Notes: a model not told the origin generated them from the letters alone. DNA of 64,000 bases from Sphingobacterium sp. CZ-2 (GCF_004526235.1 NZ_CP038159.1:1674001-1738000); one strand, 5' to 3'. Counted from the stretch's first letter, positions 15,240 to 24,675 are shown. Made by a program: numbers and translations.

Positions 15240-17393
15240 ATGGAAGATAAGACTTTATTGAAGAGCTCTAAGCGGAACAGAAATGTCCGTAATATCCTAT
15301 TATTTTCCATCATCATCCTTTTCATCACCTTCGTTATCGTATTTATATTTTCGTTTATCCAATATAAATCCATTCAGAACCGGATCAAATCCATTTACGT
15401 TTCCATCAATAGCGATAAAAATGACTTCTCCGATTTATTGGATGTTTTCAACGAAGCGGAACATGATTTCCGGGAGTTCTCCATCACCTATAGCAGTGAG
15501 GATTATGAAAACTACAAGAACAAGCTGGTCCACCTTAAGAAATCTGTTGATTCCCTGATCAATATCAAGGAATTGACCGACCTATGGTATGATGATCAAC
15601 CAAAATCCAATCGGGAGGTGCTGGATCTCATTCCGAAATATAAATCCCTGAACGCAAAACTGGACTCCATGATCCTGGCATCAGAGACCCTACGGAATTT
15701 CCACCAGGAAACATCCAAGGATTCCATGTTTGATCTGCCGCTTCCGAAAATTGAGAAGGATAGTATTTTCAGTAGCGAGAAAACCTTGAGCAATAGGCAG
15801 ATCCTTTTGGATAGAAAACCCCTATTGCAACGTATATTCCAGAAAAAACAGGATACTATCAACGTCGAGGCCTATGAAACTTACGAAACAGAACGTTTGC
15901 AGCTGCAGGAGACTTTGGTCGAGATCCTGGAAGATAACAATACCTTTACCCGAACCAAATTAAATGAACTGCAAGAAACCCTGAACCGGTTGCGGAAGAA
16001 TGAAAGGGCTTTGCTAGCGGATAATTTCACCTTATTGCAAAGTGCCAATCAATTGGTTCGGATCATCCATAATGAACGCTTTCAGATACAAAAGGAAAAA
16101 ACCGATCGTGACCTGATCTCTTTGATTTCCAGTACAGAGACGTTCAGGTGGCAGATCATCATCTCCCTAACCTTTGTATTCATCATTATCTGTATTCTGA
16201 TCTACTACCAATTTTTCTCAGCCTACTACGAAAGGAAGCTGATGGAAGAAAAAGTGTACGCCTCCAAATTGGCAGAACAGAAGACAGACATCCTCGCAGA
16301 GATCACCCATGAGATCAGAACTCCATTAAATTCCTTGATCGGTATTGTGGATCTGTTGAAGAGTAGAAAAGACCTCTATCAGCCGAAGGATATCCTGTTG
16401 TTGGAATCGGCCTATTCCAATATCACCATGACTTCCAAAACCATCAATGATATATTGAACTTGAGCAAGATCGATCAGCATGACGCGATAGAACCGAGCT
16501 TCTTTGATTTCAAAGAATTGGTTATGGAAGTGATCGAAGGCCATCAGAACCAGGCAGCTTTAAAGAACATCACCCTGGATTATCATGTACAGCCGGAAGC
16601 ACCTACGGTGATCTATACCGATGAAGTCAAGGTTCGGCAGATCTTACATAACCTGGTGAGCAATGCGATTAAATATTCTTCCAAAGGGGTAGTTCGGACC
16701 AGTATCTACATTAATGATAATGGCATGTTGTTGATCAAAGTTTCCGATCAGGGACAAGGGATACCCGATAACCTGAAGAAGAACATCTTCAAGAAATACT
16801 ATACGGTGAATAAATCCACCAAGGTGGATAGTGGGGTTGGCTTAGGCCTTTACATCACTAAAAATATCGTGAACATGCTGGAAGGCAAGATTGGGTTCAA
16901 GACTGCTTCTGGCGCGGGTACCACATTTATTGTGGAGATCCCTGTTCCAGCACCAAGGTACCGCCGGAAGAACAATATCGAGGCCAATCGGGTAAACGAC
17001 CTACCAAAAAACATCAGCTGGCTGATTGTTGATGATAACGCTTTGAATCTGCTCTATTTACGGCAGTTCTTTTCGTTACATAAGCAAGTATTTACGGCAA
17101 CGAACGGTAAGGAAGCAGTGGAGATCATGGACCGCGAAAAGATAGATGTGATCATTACCGACATCAATATGCCGGTGATGACGGGGGATGAACTGCTCCT
17201 GAAACTACGCATCAACCCGGCCTTTGACCACGTGAAAATAATAGCCACATCCTCTGATAATGACCAAGTTAAGCGACTGGAAAAGGAAAGAGGCGTTCGA
17301 TTCGACGGTATATTGATCAAGCCGTTCAACGAGAAAAAACTAACGGAAATTATCCTGAAAACCATCTATCCGATATTCGATGATCAGGAGTAA
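15240..17393 (+). CDS. Hybrid sensor histidine kinase with C-terminal receiver domain
   Basis: A 717-residue membrane-bound two-component sensor. Two transmembrane helices (about residues 19-42 and 302-324) bracket an extracytoplasmic, mostly helical sensor region of some 260 residues that I cannot assign to a family. The HisKA motif ITHEIRTPLNS holds the phosphorylated His357. The HATPase region shows the N box (LHNLVSNAIKYS), DQGQGIPDN and DSGVGLGLYITK. A receiver domain follows with phospho-acceptor Asp641 (TDINMPVMTGDE) and KPF. ATG 15240 is chosen because the GTG at 15231 lies inside the promoter. No DNA-binding partner is adjacent; the orphan regulator at 50166 is a candidate. Confidence 0.92.
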   Translation: MEDKTLLKSSKRNRNVRNILLFSIIILFITFVIVFIFSFIQYKSIQNRIKSIYVSINSDKNDFSDLLDVFNEAEHDFREFSITYSSEDYENYKNKLVHLKKSVDSLINIKELTDLWYDDQPKSNREVLDLIPKYKSLNAKLDSMILASETLRNFHQETSKDSMFDLPLPKIEKDSIFSSEKTLSNRQILLDRKPLLQRIFQKKQDTINVEAYETYETERLQLQETLVEILEDNNTFTRTKLNELQETLNRLRKNERALLADNFTLLQSANQLVRIIHNERFQIQKEKTDRDLISLISSTETFRWQIIISLTFVFIIICILIYYQFFSAYYERKLMEEKVYASKLAEQKTDILAEITHEIRTPLNSLIGIVDLLKSRKDLYQPKDILLLESAYSNITMTSKTINDILNLSKIDQHDAIEPSFFDFKELVMEVIEGHQNQAALKNITLDYHVQPEAPTVIYTDEVKVRQILHNLVSNAIKYSSKGVVRTSIYINDNGMLLIKVSDQGQGIPDNLKKNIFKKYYTVNKSTKVDSGVGLGLYITKNIVNMLEGKIGFKTASGAGTTFIVEIPVPAPRYRRKNNIEANRVNDLPKNISWLIVDDNALNLLYLRQFFSLHKQVFTATNGKEAVEIMDREKIDVIITDINMPVMTGDELLLKLRINPAFDHVKIIATSSDNDQVKRLEKERGVRFDGILIKPFNEKKLTEIILKTIYPIFDDQE

Positions 17394-17438
17394 AATCCAA
17401 GGACTTCCGATGGGCTAAACTTTTTTTCATCTAAACTC

Positions 17439-17466
17439 TTGTAAATAAACTTTTTTCGTATCTTTG
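17439..17466 (+). promoter_or_regulatory. Promoter of rpsA (TTG, 17 bp, TATCTTTG)
   Basis: TTG at 17439-17441 and a consensus TATCTTTG at 17459-17466. Predicted start about 17472. Confidence 0.75.
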
Positions 17467-17470
17467 CAGT

Positions 17471-17485
17471 CCCTACCACGTAGGG
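17471..17485 (+). promoter_or_regulatory. Stem-loop at the extreme 5' end of the rpsA mRNA
   Basis: CCCTAC and GTAGGG form a perfect 6-bp G/C-rich stem with a 3-base loop right at the predicted transcription start and about 20 bases before the ATG, followed by a purine-rich AAAAGGAGAAAA that resembles a ribosome binding site. It could protect the mRNA 5' end or be a target of S1 autoregulation. Confidence 0.5.
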
Positions 17486-17504
17486 AAAAGGAGAAAATTA
17501 ATTA

Positions 17505-19439
17505 ATGGCAAAAAAACAAGAAGCAGAAAAAGAGTTAGCGGCGAAAAACGCAGAGCTACAAGGTGCTGACACAAAAGTTGTGAAGGACACTGAAAAGATT
17601 GAGTCTGAGGCAGATTCAAATTTGATCGATGAGATCAAATCGAACACTTGGAGTACTCCACAAGGAGACTTCGACTGGGATCTTGATGAGAAAGCATTCG
17701 GTAACTATAGCGATGCTGAGCGTGTTAAATTGGAAGAGGAATATGCTGGAACATTTAACCAAATCAATCAAGGTGAAATTATTGAAGGTGTTGTTGTATC
17801 AATCAACAACAAAGATGTTGTTTTAAACATCGGTTTCAAATCAGACGGTCTAGTAGCATTATCTGAGTTCCGTGACTTACCTGACTTAAAAGTAGGTGAT
17901 ACTGTTGATGTATTCGTTGAATCTCAAGAAGATGCAAACGGTCAATTGGTATTATCCCGCAAACGTGCTAAAACACAAAAATCTTGGGAAGAGATCAACA
18001 ATGCATTGGAAAATGACAAAATCATTGATGGTTTCGTTAAATCACGTACTAAAGGTGGTTTGATCGTAGACATCAAAGGTGTTGAGGCATTCTTACCAGG
18101 TTCTCAAATTGACATCAAACCTATCCGTGATTACGATGTATACGTAGGTAAAACGATGGAATTCAAAGTGGTAAAAATCAACCACGAATTCAAAAACGTA
18201 GTCGTATCGCATAAAGTATTGATCGAAGACGATTTGGAAAACCAAAAATCAGAGATCGTTGCGAAATTGGAAAAAGGTCAAGTATTGGAAGGTACTGTTA
18301 AAAACATTACAGATTTCGGTGTGTTCATCGACTTGGGTGGTGTTGACGGATTACTTCACATTACAGATATCTCTTGGGGCCGTATCGAGCATCCAAAAGA
18401 GGTATTGGCATTAGACCAAACTATCAACGTTGTAGTTCTTGACTTTGATGACGAGAAAAAACGTATTGCATTAGGCTTAAAACAATTATCAGAGCACCCT
18501 TGGGAATCTTTAGACAAAGGATTAGAAATCGGTTCTAAAGTGAAAGGTAAGATCGTTACTGTAGCTGACTACGGTGCTTTCTTAGAAATCATCCCTGGTG
18601 TTGAAGGATTAATCCACGTTTCTGAAATGTCTTGGTCTCAAAACCTACGTTCTCCTCAAGAGTTCTTGAAAGTAGGTGATGAAATCGAAGCGGAAATCTT
18701 AACATTAGATCGTGACGATCGTAAGATGAGCTTAGGTATCAAACAATTAACTCCAGATCCATGGCAAAACATCACTGAGCGTTACCCAGTAGGTTCTAAA
18801 CAATCAGCTGTTGTTAAAAACATGACTAACTTCGGTGTATTCGTTGAGTTAGAAGACGGAATCGATGGTTTGATCCACATTTCTGATCTTTCTTGGTCTA
18901 AGAAAGTTAACCACCCTAATGAATTCACTAAAGTTGGTGAGAAATTAGATGTAGTGGTATTGGAATTAGACGAAGAAAACCGCAAGCTTTCTTTAGGTCA
19001 CAAACAATTAGAGGAAAACCCTTGGGATACTTTCGAAACGATCTTCACTGAAGGTTCTGTTCACGAAGGTACTGTAATCAAAGTTGGTGACAAAGGAGAT
19101 ATCGTAGCTTTACAATATGGTGTTGAAGGTTTCTGCCCTAACAAACATTCTGTAAAAGAAGATGGTTCTTCATTGAAAGTTGACGAAGTTGCTGAATTCA
19201 AAATCATCGAATTCAACAAAGAGAACAAACGTCTAGTGATTTCTCACTCTCGTATCTGGGAAGATGCTAAAGCTGAAGCTCGTATCGAGGAATTCAATGC
19301 TCGTAAAAAAGAAGCTAAAACTGCTAACGCAGCAGTGAAGAAAGTTAAAGATTCTGTAGAGAAATCTACTTTAGGTGATCTTGACGTTCTAGCTCAATTG
19401 AAAGAGCAAATGGAAGATGATGAAAAAAAATCTAAATAA
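17505..19439 (+). CDS. rpsA: 30S ribosomal protein S1
   Basis: A 644-residue protein with six S1 (OB-fold) RNA-binding repeats, whose cores read IIEGVVVSIN, IIDGFVKSRT, VLEGTVKNITDFGVFIDLGG, KVKGKIVTVADYGAFLEI, AVVKNMTNFGVFVELEDG and VHEGTVIKVGDKG. It helps the 30S subunit bind and unfold mRNA. The codon use is strongly biased (TTA for Leu, GGT for Gly, GAA/AAA), unlike the neighbouring genes, as expected for a highly expressed ribosomal gene. An acidic N-terminal extension of about 80 residues precedes the first repeat. It has its own promoter and terminator. Confidence 0.97.
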   Translation: MAKKQEAEKELAAKNAELQGADTKVVKDTEKIESEADSNLIDEIKSNTWSTPQGDFDWDLDEKAFGNYSDAERVKLEEEYAGTFNQINQGEIIEGVVVSINNKDVVLNIGFKSDGLVALSEFRDLPDLKVGDTVDVFVESQEDANGQLVLSRKRAKTQKSWEEINNALENDKIIDGFVKSRTKGGLIVDIKGVEAFLPGSQIDIKPIRDYDVYVGKTMEFKVVKINHEFKNVVVSHKVLIEDDLENQKSEIVAKLEKGQVLEGTVKNITDFGVFIDLGGVDGLLHITDISWGRIEHPKEVLALDQTINVVVLDFDDEKKRIALGLKQLSEHPWESLDKGLEIGSKVKGKIVTVADYGAFLEIIPGVEGLIHVSEMSWSQNLRSPQEFLKVGDEIEAEILTLDRDDRKMSLGIKQLTPDPWQNITERYPVGSKQSAVVKNMTNFGVFVELEDGIDGLIHISDLSWSKKVNHPNEFTKVGEKLDVVVLELDEENRKLSLGHKQLEENPWDTFETIFTEGSVHEGTVIKVGDKGDIVALQYGVEGFCPNKHSVKEDGSSLKVDEVAEFKIIEFNKENKRLVISHSRIWEDAKAEARIEEFNARKKEAKTANAAVKKVKDSVEKSTLGDLDVLAQLKEQMEDDEKKSK

Positions 19440-19460
19440 TTAGATTTTAAAACATAATCC

Positions 19461-19495
19461 AAAGCCCCGAATGTAAGATTCGGGGCTTTTTTTAT
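19461..19495 (+). terminator. Rho-independent terminator of rpsA
   Basis: AAAGCCCCGAAT / ATTCGGGGCTTT stem with a 6-base loop and T-run. Confidence 0.93.
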
Positions 19496-19552
19496 GCCTT
19501 ATATTTCCTTAGCTTTATGAAAGGAAATGTAGGATTTGAATGTTTTTAAGGA

Positions 19553-20491
19553 ATGATTATGGAAAAGATGGATATGCGTGAAAGCCCGCTGATTAGTACG
19601 GATGTTGCCTTGCAGATGATCAATGATGATCAGGTGGTGCTATTGGATGCGACCATTGATAAGGTTAATGAGAAAATGGATCGGGATCGGTTGGAACTGA
19701 TTCCTGGGAGTTTGTTCTTTGATATTGAGGGAGGTTTTTCTGATCATGGAAGTGTTTATCCGCATACGATGGTGGATGCTGCCGTATTTGAAAGGGAAGC
19801 GAGGAAATTGGGGATAAATCAAGGGGATAAGGTTATTGTTTATGATCGTTGGGGGATTTATTCCAGTCCTAGGGCGTGGTGGATGTTTAAATTGATGGGC
19901 GTTGAAGAGGTATATGTCTTGCGTGGAGGATTGCCAGCTTGGAAGGCTGCTGGATTGCCGATTGTGGATGCTTATAGGGAGGTTGCTGGTTTGGAAGGTG
20001 ATTTTGTGGCCAAGGAGGATAAGGATTGGATGATTGGAACGGAGGATTTGATGGAGAGGTTGGGATTGGATGGTCAGATGATCGTTGATGCGAGAAGTGA
20101 GGGAAGGTTTCATGGAACTGCTCCGGAGCCAAGGGCGGGCTTAAAATCGGGGCATATTCCAGGGTCTAAGAATATTCCTTTTGATCGGGTGCTGGATGGG
20201 ATTGATTATAAGGAGGATGAGGAGTTGGAGCTGATTTTTGAAGGGAAGTTGGTTTCGGATGGGAAGATGGTTTCAGAAGAGAAATTGATGTCGGAAAATG
20301 TTTTGGATGATGATAGTAAGCCGATTGGAAATAAGCCTTTAGGAAATAGGAATATATTCACTTGTGGATCTGGGGTATCGGCAGCGATATTGGCCTTGGC
20401 CGCTTATCATTTGGGGAGCAGGAATGTGGCGGTGTATGATGGGTCTTGGAGCGAATGGGGAGCGAGAGAGGATACGCAGATAGAACGGTAA
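19553..20491 (+). CDS. Two-domain rhodanese (thiosulfate/3-mercaptopyruvate sulfurtransferase)
   Basis: A 312-residue tandem rhodanese. The N-terminal inactive domain (residues about 14-140, with DRWGIYSSPRAWWMFKLMG) precedes the catalytic domain with the active-site loop CGSGVSA, and ends with the family signature YDGSWSEWG. It transfers sulfane sulfur to thiol acceptors or cyanide. Unusually, between the GSKNIPFDRVLD segment and the active-site loop there is an insertion of about 25 residues containing tandem repeats: GKLVSD, GKMVSE, EKLMSE, then KPIGN, KPLGN. Wobble positions are extremely G-rich. Starts at 19553, 19559 or 19568 are all possible. A palindromic locus begins 6 bp after the stop. 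Confidence 0.9.
   Translation: MIMEKMDMRESPLISTDVALQMINDDQVVLLDATIDKVNEKMDRDRLELIPGSLFFDIEGGFSDHGSVYPHTMVDAAVFEREARKLGINQGDKVIVYDRWGIYSSPRAWWMFKLMGVEEVYVLRGGLPAWKAAGLPIVDAYREVAGLEGDFVAKEDKDWMIGTEDLMERLGLDGQMIVDARSEGRFHGTAPEPRAGLKSGHIPGSKNIPFDRVLDGIDYKEDEELELIFEGKLVSDGKMVSEEKLMSENVLDDDSKPIGNKPLGNRNIFTCGSGVSAAILALAAYHLGSRNVAVYDGSWSEWGAREDTQIER
20243..20296 (+). repeat. In-frame 18-bp tandem repeat (three copies) inside the rhodanese gene
   Basis: Three consecutive 18-bp units encode GKLVSD, GKMVSE and EKLMSE; a 15-bp duplication (KPIGN, KPLGN at 20318-20347) follows. They form an insertion not found in typical rhodaneses, about 200 bp from palindromic locus 3. Confidence 0.8.
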
Positions 20492-20497
20492 TATTTC

Positions 20498-20735
20498 CGT
20501 CCTTGCGAGACCTACGTCATTGCGAGGAGGTACGACGAAGCAATCTTTGGACTTTGTCATCCTGAGTGGTCTCTGTCATCCTGAGGTCTCTGTCATCCTG
20601 AGCGCAGTCGAAGGATCTGTACGGGTACCAATTGTAGATTCTTCGACTTCGCTCAGCATGACATGAAGGAAGATTGCTTCGTGCCTCGCAATGACGGAAG
20701 GCCTCGCAATGACGCAGTAGCTCCTCGCAATGACG
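20498..20735. repeat. Palindromic repeat locus 3 (nested element)
   Basis: Outer left arm (a degenerate CCGTCCTTGCGAG copy, then a full CGTCATTGCGAGGAGG copy running to GAAGCAATCTTT), three GTCATCCTGAG starts leading into the inner palindrome, the asymmetric core in the same orientation as locus 2, the inverse inner arm, then three outer right-arm ends (GCAATGACG). A further degenerate copy (GGCGTCCCAATGTC) reaches 20755. It occupies the whole gap between the convergent rhodanese and pirin genes. Confidence 0.95.
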
Positions 20736-20765
20736 CCAAAAGGCGTCCCAATGTCAAGTACCCCC

Positions 20766-21644
20766 CTACTTCCTAGCTTCCGGCAAGGGAACATATCCAT
20801 CATCCCCAGGAACTTTCGGAAACTCATGCTTCCGCCATTTATCTTTCGCTTCTTCAATAATCTCCCTTGAAGTCGCTACAAAATTCCAATAAATAAATCT
20901 TTCCTCCGGAAAAGGCTCCCCACCAAAAATATACACCGTCGTCCCAGCCTTCATCTCAAAAGAACATAAATGCGCGTCCTTCGTAATCAAAATATGCTTA
21001 GGCGCATAATCATGGCCATTACTGGAAATCTCCCCTTCCAAAATATACAAACCACTCTCGCCATAAAGCTCACCCCGGATATCAATCAACGCATCCTTAC
21101 TCGCTTTGATCTCCATCATGTACAATTTACTATGTACCGGAACTGGCGATTTCTTCCCAAAAGCTTCCCCTGCAATCAATTTATAACTTACACCATCCTC
21201 TTCCCAAGCAGGAATATCCGACGCTTCCACATGATGGAATTCCGGTTCTTGAAACTCCAATTCCTTCGGCAAAGCAACCCAAATCTGCAAGCCATGCAAG
21301 AACTTATCCTTGGTTCGCAGATACTCAGGCGTTCTTTCCGAATGGACTACCCCTTTTCCAGCGGTCATCCAGTTTACCGCACCAGGTTTGATCTCCATGG
21401 CCGAACCAATGCTATCCCGATGAAAAATAGATCCTTCGAAAAGATAGGTCAACGTGGATAAACCGATATGCGGATGAGGACCAACATCCAGGTTTTCATG
21501 GTCTGCCAAACAAGCTGGCCCCATATGATCAATAAATACAAAAGGACCAATACTTCTTTTCTGACGGAAAGGCAATAACCTTCCCACCATAAAATTCCCA
21601 ATATCCGCAGCGGTTTCTTCTTTTATGAAATCAATATTTGACAT
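20766..21644 (-). CDS. Pirin family protein
   Basis: A 292-residue bicupin. The N-terminal cupin shows the metal ligands His57, His59 (GPHPHIGL), His101 and Glu103 (GVVHSE), exactly as in pirins and the quercetinase YhhW. Activities reported for the family include quercetin 2,3-dioxygenase and transcriptional cofactor roles; which applies here is unknown. It lies 33 bp after hutG on the same strand and may be the last gene of the hut transcript. Its 3' end is strongly C-rich on the top strand next to palindromic locus 3. Confidence 0.92.
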   Translation of the reverse strand: MSNIDFIKEETAADIGNFMVGRLLPFRQKRSIGPFVFIDHMGPACLADHENLDVGPHPHIGLSTLTYLFEGSIFHRDSIGSAMEIKPGAVNWMTAGKGVVHSERTPEYLRTKDKFLHGLQIWVALPKELEFQEPEFHHVEASDIPAWEEDGVSYKLIAGEAFGKKSPVPVHSKLYMMEIKASKDALIDIRGELYGESGLYILEGEISSNGHDYAPKHILITKDAHLCSFEMKAGTTVYIFGGEPFPEERFIYWNFVATSREIIEEAKDKWRKHEFPKVPGDDGYVPLPEARK

Positions 21645-21677
21645 GTCTCTCCCTATTTTTTTAAATACTTAACTAAT

Positions 21678-22664
21678 TTAAGCATTTGAAGATAGATTCT
21701 GAACAGCTTTAAAAATAAGATTGGCTGCCAAACGGGCTGTACGGTTATCAATATCGTACAAAGGATTCAGTTCTGCCACATCCATACTACGGAGATTGTC
21801 CAAGTTCATGATGGTTTCAAAAATGCGGTAGAAGCCATGCGTAGGCATGATTCCTTGAAAGGAGGATGCACTCACACCGGGCGCAAATGCCGGTGAGAAT
21901 ACATCCATATCAATAGTTAGATAGACATGATCTACAGCGTTCGCAAATTCAAATATTTCCTGAATGATCGGATCGATCTGTTCGTGATGGATATTCTCTG
22001 CCTTCACGATTTTAGTACCCATTGAATCTGCATAATCGAACAGGGCTTTGGTATTGCTGATATCCTGAATACCGATGGCCATATAACGGAATGCGCTATT
22101 GTTCTGTTTAGCTTCCTCTGCAATCTGGTAAAATCCAGTACCTGAATTTGCTCTTCCATCTGCCGTGGCACGGATGTCAAGATGAGCATCAATATTGATG
22201 ATGCCAATCTTTCCTGATTTAGCAGCTTGTAATCCTTTAAAATGTCCATAGGTGATCTCATGGCCTCCTCCCAATAAAATTGGAAAACCACCAGCTTTCA
22301 CGATCTGTGTTACCCTGTTTGCTAGTTCCTGCTGAGCTTCTTCCAGCTCCTCTCCAACACAGACTACATTTCCGGCATCCAGTAATTTGGTCTTGCCATC
22401 AAAGTGAACCGGGAGATTGGCAATGGATTTCCGTAGGGCTTCAGGAGCCTCCTTGGCCCCTACCCGACCTTGATTCCTATGAACGCCCTCATCACAGACA
22501 AAACCCAAAAAAACAATTTTACCTTTTAATGGAGGTTGATCATTCAGATCTATTAGTTCTATTTTCTGATGCCAACGCAAAAATGATTCATCTGTCCCAT
22601 CAATTCTCCCTGTCCAAAGATTTCTGTCTACGGGTTGGTAATAAACTTGTACTAATGCCTCCAT
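21678..22664 (-). CDS. hutG: Formimidoylglutamase (arginase/ureohydrolase family)
   Basis: Hydrolyses N-formimino-glutamate to glutamate and formamide, the last step of the short histidine-degradation route. The binuclear manganese ligands are visible: His135 (GGGHEIT), Asp159-His161-Asp163 (DAHLD), and Asp252/Asp254 (IDMDVFSPAFAPG). The 328-residue length fits. Although arginase and agmatinase share the fold, its place 7 bp after hutU in a hutH-I-U operon makes formimidoylglutamase the strong choice. Confidence 0.9.
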   Translation of the reverse strand: MEALVQVYYQPVDRNLWTGRIDGTDESFLRWHQKIELIDLNDQPPLKGKIVFLGFVCDEGVHRNQGRVGAKEAPEALRKSIANLPVHFDGKTKLLDAGNVVCVGEELEEAQQELANRVTQIVKAGGFPILLGGGHEITYGHFKGLQAAKSGKIGIINIDAHLDIRATADGRANSGTGFYQIAEEAKQNNSAFRYMAIGIQDISNTKALFDYADSMGTKIVKAENIHHEQIDPIIQEIFEFANAVDHVYLTIDMDVFSPAFAPGVSASSFQGIMPTHGFYRIFETIMNLDNLRSMDVAELNPLYDIDNRTARLAANLIFKAVQNLSSNA

Positions 22665-22671
22665 AATATTA

Positions 22672-24675
22672 TCAGTCTAAAAGGTTAGAAATTATATCTT
22701 CTTCCACTAAAATGGCAGGTGTTACCTGTAGTGTAGAAGTACGTTTAAGTTCGGTTTCAATAGCTTGTTGAGCTTCTTTGTTCCTTGCCCAAGCTCTGCG
22801 GGCAATACCATTGTTCACATCAAAGAACAACATCTGTTTCAATTTCTGATCGGCTTCCTGGCTACCATCCAACAACATCCCAAAACCACCATTGATTACT
22901 TCGCCCCAACCTACGCCACCACCATTATGTATAGATACCCAGGTTGCTCCACGGAAGCTATCACCAATCACGTTATGGATGGCCATATCGGCTGTGAATT
23001 TACTGCCGTCATAGATATTGCTGGTCTCGCGGTATGGAGAATCCGTACCACTCACATCGTGGTGATCCCTGCCGAGAACCACAGGCGCGGAAAGTCTACC
23101 CTCTTCCACAGCCTTATTAAAAGCTTCTGCAATGCGCATTCTTCCCAAAGCATCTGCATAGAGGATCCTCGCCTGAGAACCTACGACCAACCTGTTTTTC
23201 TCCGCTTCTTCGATCCATTTGATGTTATCTGCCATTTGTTGGTAGATCTCTTTAGGTGCATCCACTTGGATCTCTTTCATCACTTCCAGAGCAATCTGAT
23301 CTGTTAAACGTAGGTCTTCTGCCTTTCCGGAGGTACAAACCCAACGGAACGGTCCGAAACCATAGTCGAAACACATTGGGCCTAGGATATCCTGCACATA
23401 GGAAGGATATTTAAAATTCACCCCATCTGCAGCAAATACATCAGCTCCGGCACGACTACATTCCAATAAAAAGGCATTACCATAGTCAAAGAAATATGTC
23501 CCGCGAGCGGAATGTTTATTCACTGCATTCGCATGCCTTACCAAAGTTTTTTGTACTTCTTGGGCAAAACGTTCCGGATGGTGGGCAATCAGTTCATTGG
23601 CCTCTTCAAAACTGATATCTGCCGGATAGTATCCGCCAGACCAAGGGTTGTGCAAAGAGGTCTGGTCTGATCCCACGGTTATAAAAATATCTTCTTCATA
23701 GAATTGCTCCCATACATCCACGATGTTGCCGATATAGGCAATGGAAACCAATTCTTTGTTTTTCATGGCTGTTCTTACGCGATCGATCAAATCAGGCATG
23801 TTGTCGACCAACACATCTACCCATCCTTGTTCATGACGTTTGGTCGCTGCGGCAGGGTTTACTTCAGCACATACCGTAATACAACCTGCTATATTACCTG
23901 CTTTCGGCTGAGCACCACTCATTCCGCCTAATCCTGATGTAAGGAATACTTTCCCTTCAATACTTTCGCCTTCTTTCAGGTGTTTTCTAAAAGCATTCAT
24001 GACCGTGATCGTTGTGCCATGCACAATACCCTGCGGACCAATATACATATAGGATCCTGCGGTCATCTGCCCATATTGGGTAACCCCTAGGGCATTGAAC
24101 CTTTCCCAATCATCTGGTTTGGAGTAATTGGGGATCATCATCCCATTGGTTACCACGACTCTTGGCGCATGAGCGGAAGATGGGAATAAACCCATCGGAT
24201 GACCACTGTACATGTGCAGGGTCTGCTCATTGGTCATTTCCGCAAGATATTTCATCGTCACTAAGTATTGTCCCCAGTTCTGGAACACTGCACCATTACC
24301 ACCGTAGGTGATCAATTCATGCGGGTGTTGTGCCACGGCAGGATCCAGGTTGTTCTGGATCATCAGCATTATAGCTGCAGCCTGTTGGCTTTTTGCAGGG
24401 TATTCTTCAATACCACGTGCATACATTTCGTAAGTAGGTCTGAACCTATACATATAGATTCGTCCATATTCACGAAGTTCTTCCAAGAACTCCGCTGCTA
24501 ATTCGGCATGCCATTCTTTCGGAAAATAACGCAGTGCATTACGTAGCGCCAATTTCTCCTCTTCTTTATTTAATATGGCCTTGCGCTTGGGCGCATGGCT
24601 TACACTTGGATCTAGTTTGGTTTTTGCAGGCAATTCTTTCGGAATGCCTTGTATAATGGTTTCTTGAAAATTCAT
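22672..24675 (-). CDS. hutU: Urocanate hydratase
   Basis: Adds water to urocanate to give imidazolonepropionate, using tightly bound NAD+ as an electrophile. Family motifs are clear: YGGNGAVFQNWGQYL, TSGLGGMSGAQPKA, CAEVNPAAATKRHEQGW and the QDI/MCFDYGFGPFRWVCTSG region. At 667 residues it is about 110 longer than the best-known HutU enzymes, with additional N- and C-terminal segments. It starts 12 bp after hutI. Confidence 0.95.
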   Translation of the reverse strand: MNFQETIIQGIPKELPAKTKLDPSVSHAPKRKAILNKEEEKLALRNALRYFPKEWHAELAAEFLEELREYGRIYMYRFRPTYEMYARGIEEYPAKSQQAAAIMLMIQNNLDPAVAQHPHELITYGGNGAVFQNWGQYLVTMKYLAEMTNEQTLHMYSGHPMGLFPSSAHAPRVVVTNGMMIPNYSKPDDWERFNALGVTQYGQMTAGSYMYIGPQGIVHGTTITVMNAFRKHLKEGESIEGKVFLTSGLGGMSGAQPKAGNIAGCITVCAEVNPAAATKRHEQGWVDVLVDNMPDLIDRVRTAMKNKELVSIAYIGNIVDVWEQFYEEDIFITVGSDQTSLHNPWSGGYYPADISFEEANELIAHHPERFAQEVQKTLVRHANAVNKHSARGTYFFDYGNAFLLECSRAGADVFAADGVNFKYPSYVQDILGPMCFDYGFGPFRWVCTSGKAEDLRLTDQIALEVMKEIQVDAPKEIYQQMADNIKWIEEAEKNRLVVGSQARILYADALGRMRIAEAFNKAVEEGRLSAPVVLGRDHHDVSGTDSPYRETSNIYDGSKFTADMAIHNVIGDSFRGATWVSIHNGGGVGWGEVINGGFGMLLDGSQEADQKLKQMLFFDVNNGIARRAWARNKEAQQAIETELKRTSTLQVTPAILVEEDIISNLLD

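Noticed and set aside
19640..20132. Long minus-strand frames opposite the rhodanese gene
   Set aside because: Shadow frames caused by the G-rich wobble positions of the real gene; proline- and serine-rich, with no family resemblance.
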